Source: Streptomyces zagrosensis (GTDB lineage: Bacteria > Actinomycetota > Actinomycetes > Streptomycetales > Streptomycetaceae). From it: a DNA stretch of 64,000 bases. Below, one piece after another: positions 63,932-64,000 of the stretch. The notes under the pieces are model-generated. The model saw only the letters and a program-made list of their open reading frames with translations. It made no database searches and was not told the origin of the DNA. Location of the stretch: NCBI RefSeq assembly GCF_014203645.1, contig NZ_JACHJL010000025.1, positions 42,088 through 106,087 of the forward strand, given 5' to 3'. The first letter of the stretch is position 1; every line of letters starts with the position of its first letter. The translations under genes were made by a program, and so were the position numbers.

Positions 63932-64000
63932 CGAACGCCGGTTCGGGTGTGGCGGCTCGGTCGGGTGATGTTCTGGTGAGCCGGGCATGAAAGCAGGGCC

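Overview
The window is a high-GC actinobacterial chromosome segment, almost certainly Streptomyces or a close relative. It carries whiD, bldM, a ShbA/SigD-type sigma factor, groES-groEL1 under two CIRCE operators, Hanks-type kinases, WXG100 genes and TTA codons confined to a regulator. From memory, the order tsaB-rimI-tsaD ... groES-groEL ... whiD-bldM-sigma-guaB-guaB3 ... glpD-kinases follows the S. coelicolor SCO47xx core, and part of it is shared with mycobacteria (gcp-groES-groEL1-whiB3-sigD-guaB2-guaB3).

Layout. 1-2520: end of tsaB, then rimI, tsaD and a small ORF, all overlapping by a few bases (tRNA t6A synthesis and ribosomal protein acetylation). 2543-5092 (minus): a less GC-rich island with two WXG100 proteins, two CdiI-like immunity proteins and, between them, a stand-alone RNase A-like toxin fragment lacking its N-terminal catalytic part. 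5298-10934: beta-propeller protein, a TetR/DHA2-exporter divergent pair and a THUMP-like methyltransferase. 11132-13405: groES-groEL with promoter, CIRCE sites, intercistronic hairpin and terminator. 13538-16316: SDR, MOSC and LysR proteins. 16600-22248: developmental and GMP block (whiD, bldM with a SigBldN-type promoter, sigma factor, guaB, guaB3). 22282-28066: membrane protein, MreB/Mbl-like protein, nucleotide-sugar dehydrogenase lacking its catalytic Cys, and glpD. 28460-36528: three membrane-anchored kinase-like proteins, the middle one a pseudokinase. 37225-47250: accessory genes (anti-sigma-like ATPase, O-methyltransferase/AraC pair, MerR/MFS pair, flavin monooxygenase, GNAT, PNPOx, membrane protein). 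48274-52297: secreted subtilisin, TetR, VOC protein and a small DnaA-box cluster.

52709-56823 is the most attractive accessory locus. A short LuxR-type regulator with two TTA codons is followed, after about 1.1 kb of apparently noncoding DNA, by a translationally coupled isonitrile synthase (PvcA/IsnA family) and Fe(II)/2-oxoglutarate oxygenase (PvcB/IsnB family), then a SAM methyltransferase. This looks like a compact isocyanide natural-product cassette.

57012-63931 holds a MarR regulator with a divergent membrane protein, an AfsK-like kinase with a PQQ-type beta-propeller, a membrane protein and a Ser-rich exported protein. A recurring feature is in-frame low-complexity expansion inside or at the ends of conserved proteins (RimI, LysR, the anti-sigma-like protein, MerR, the kinases, the DUF2269-like protein).
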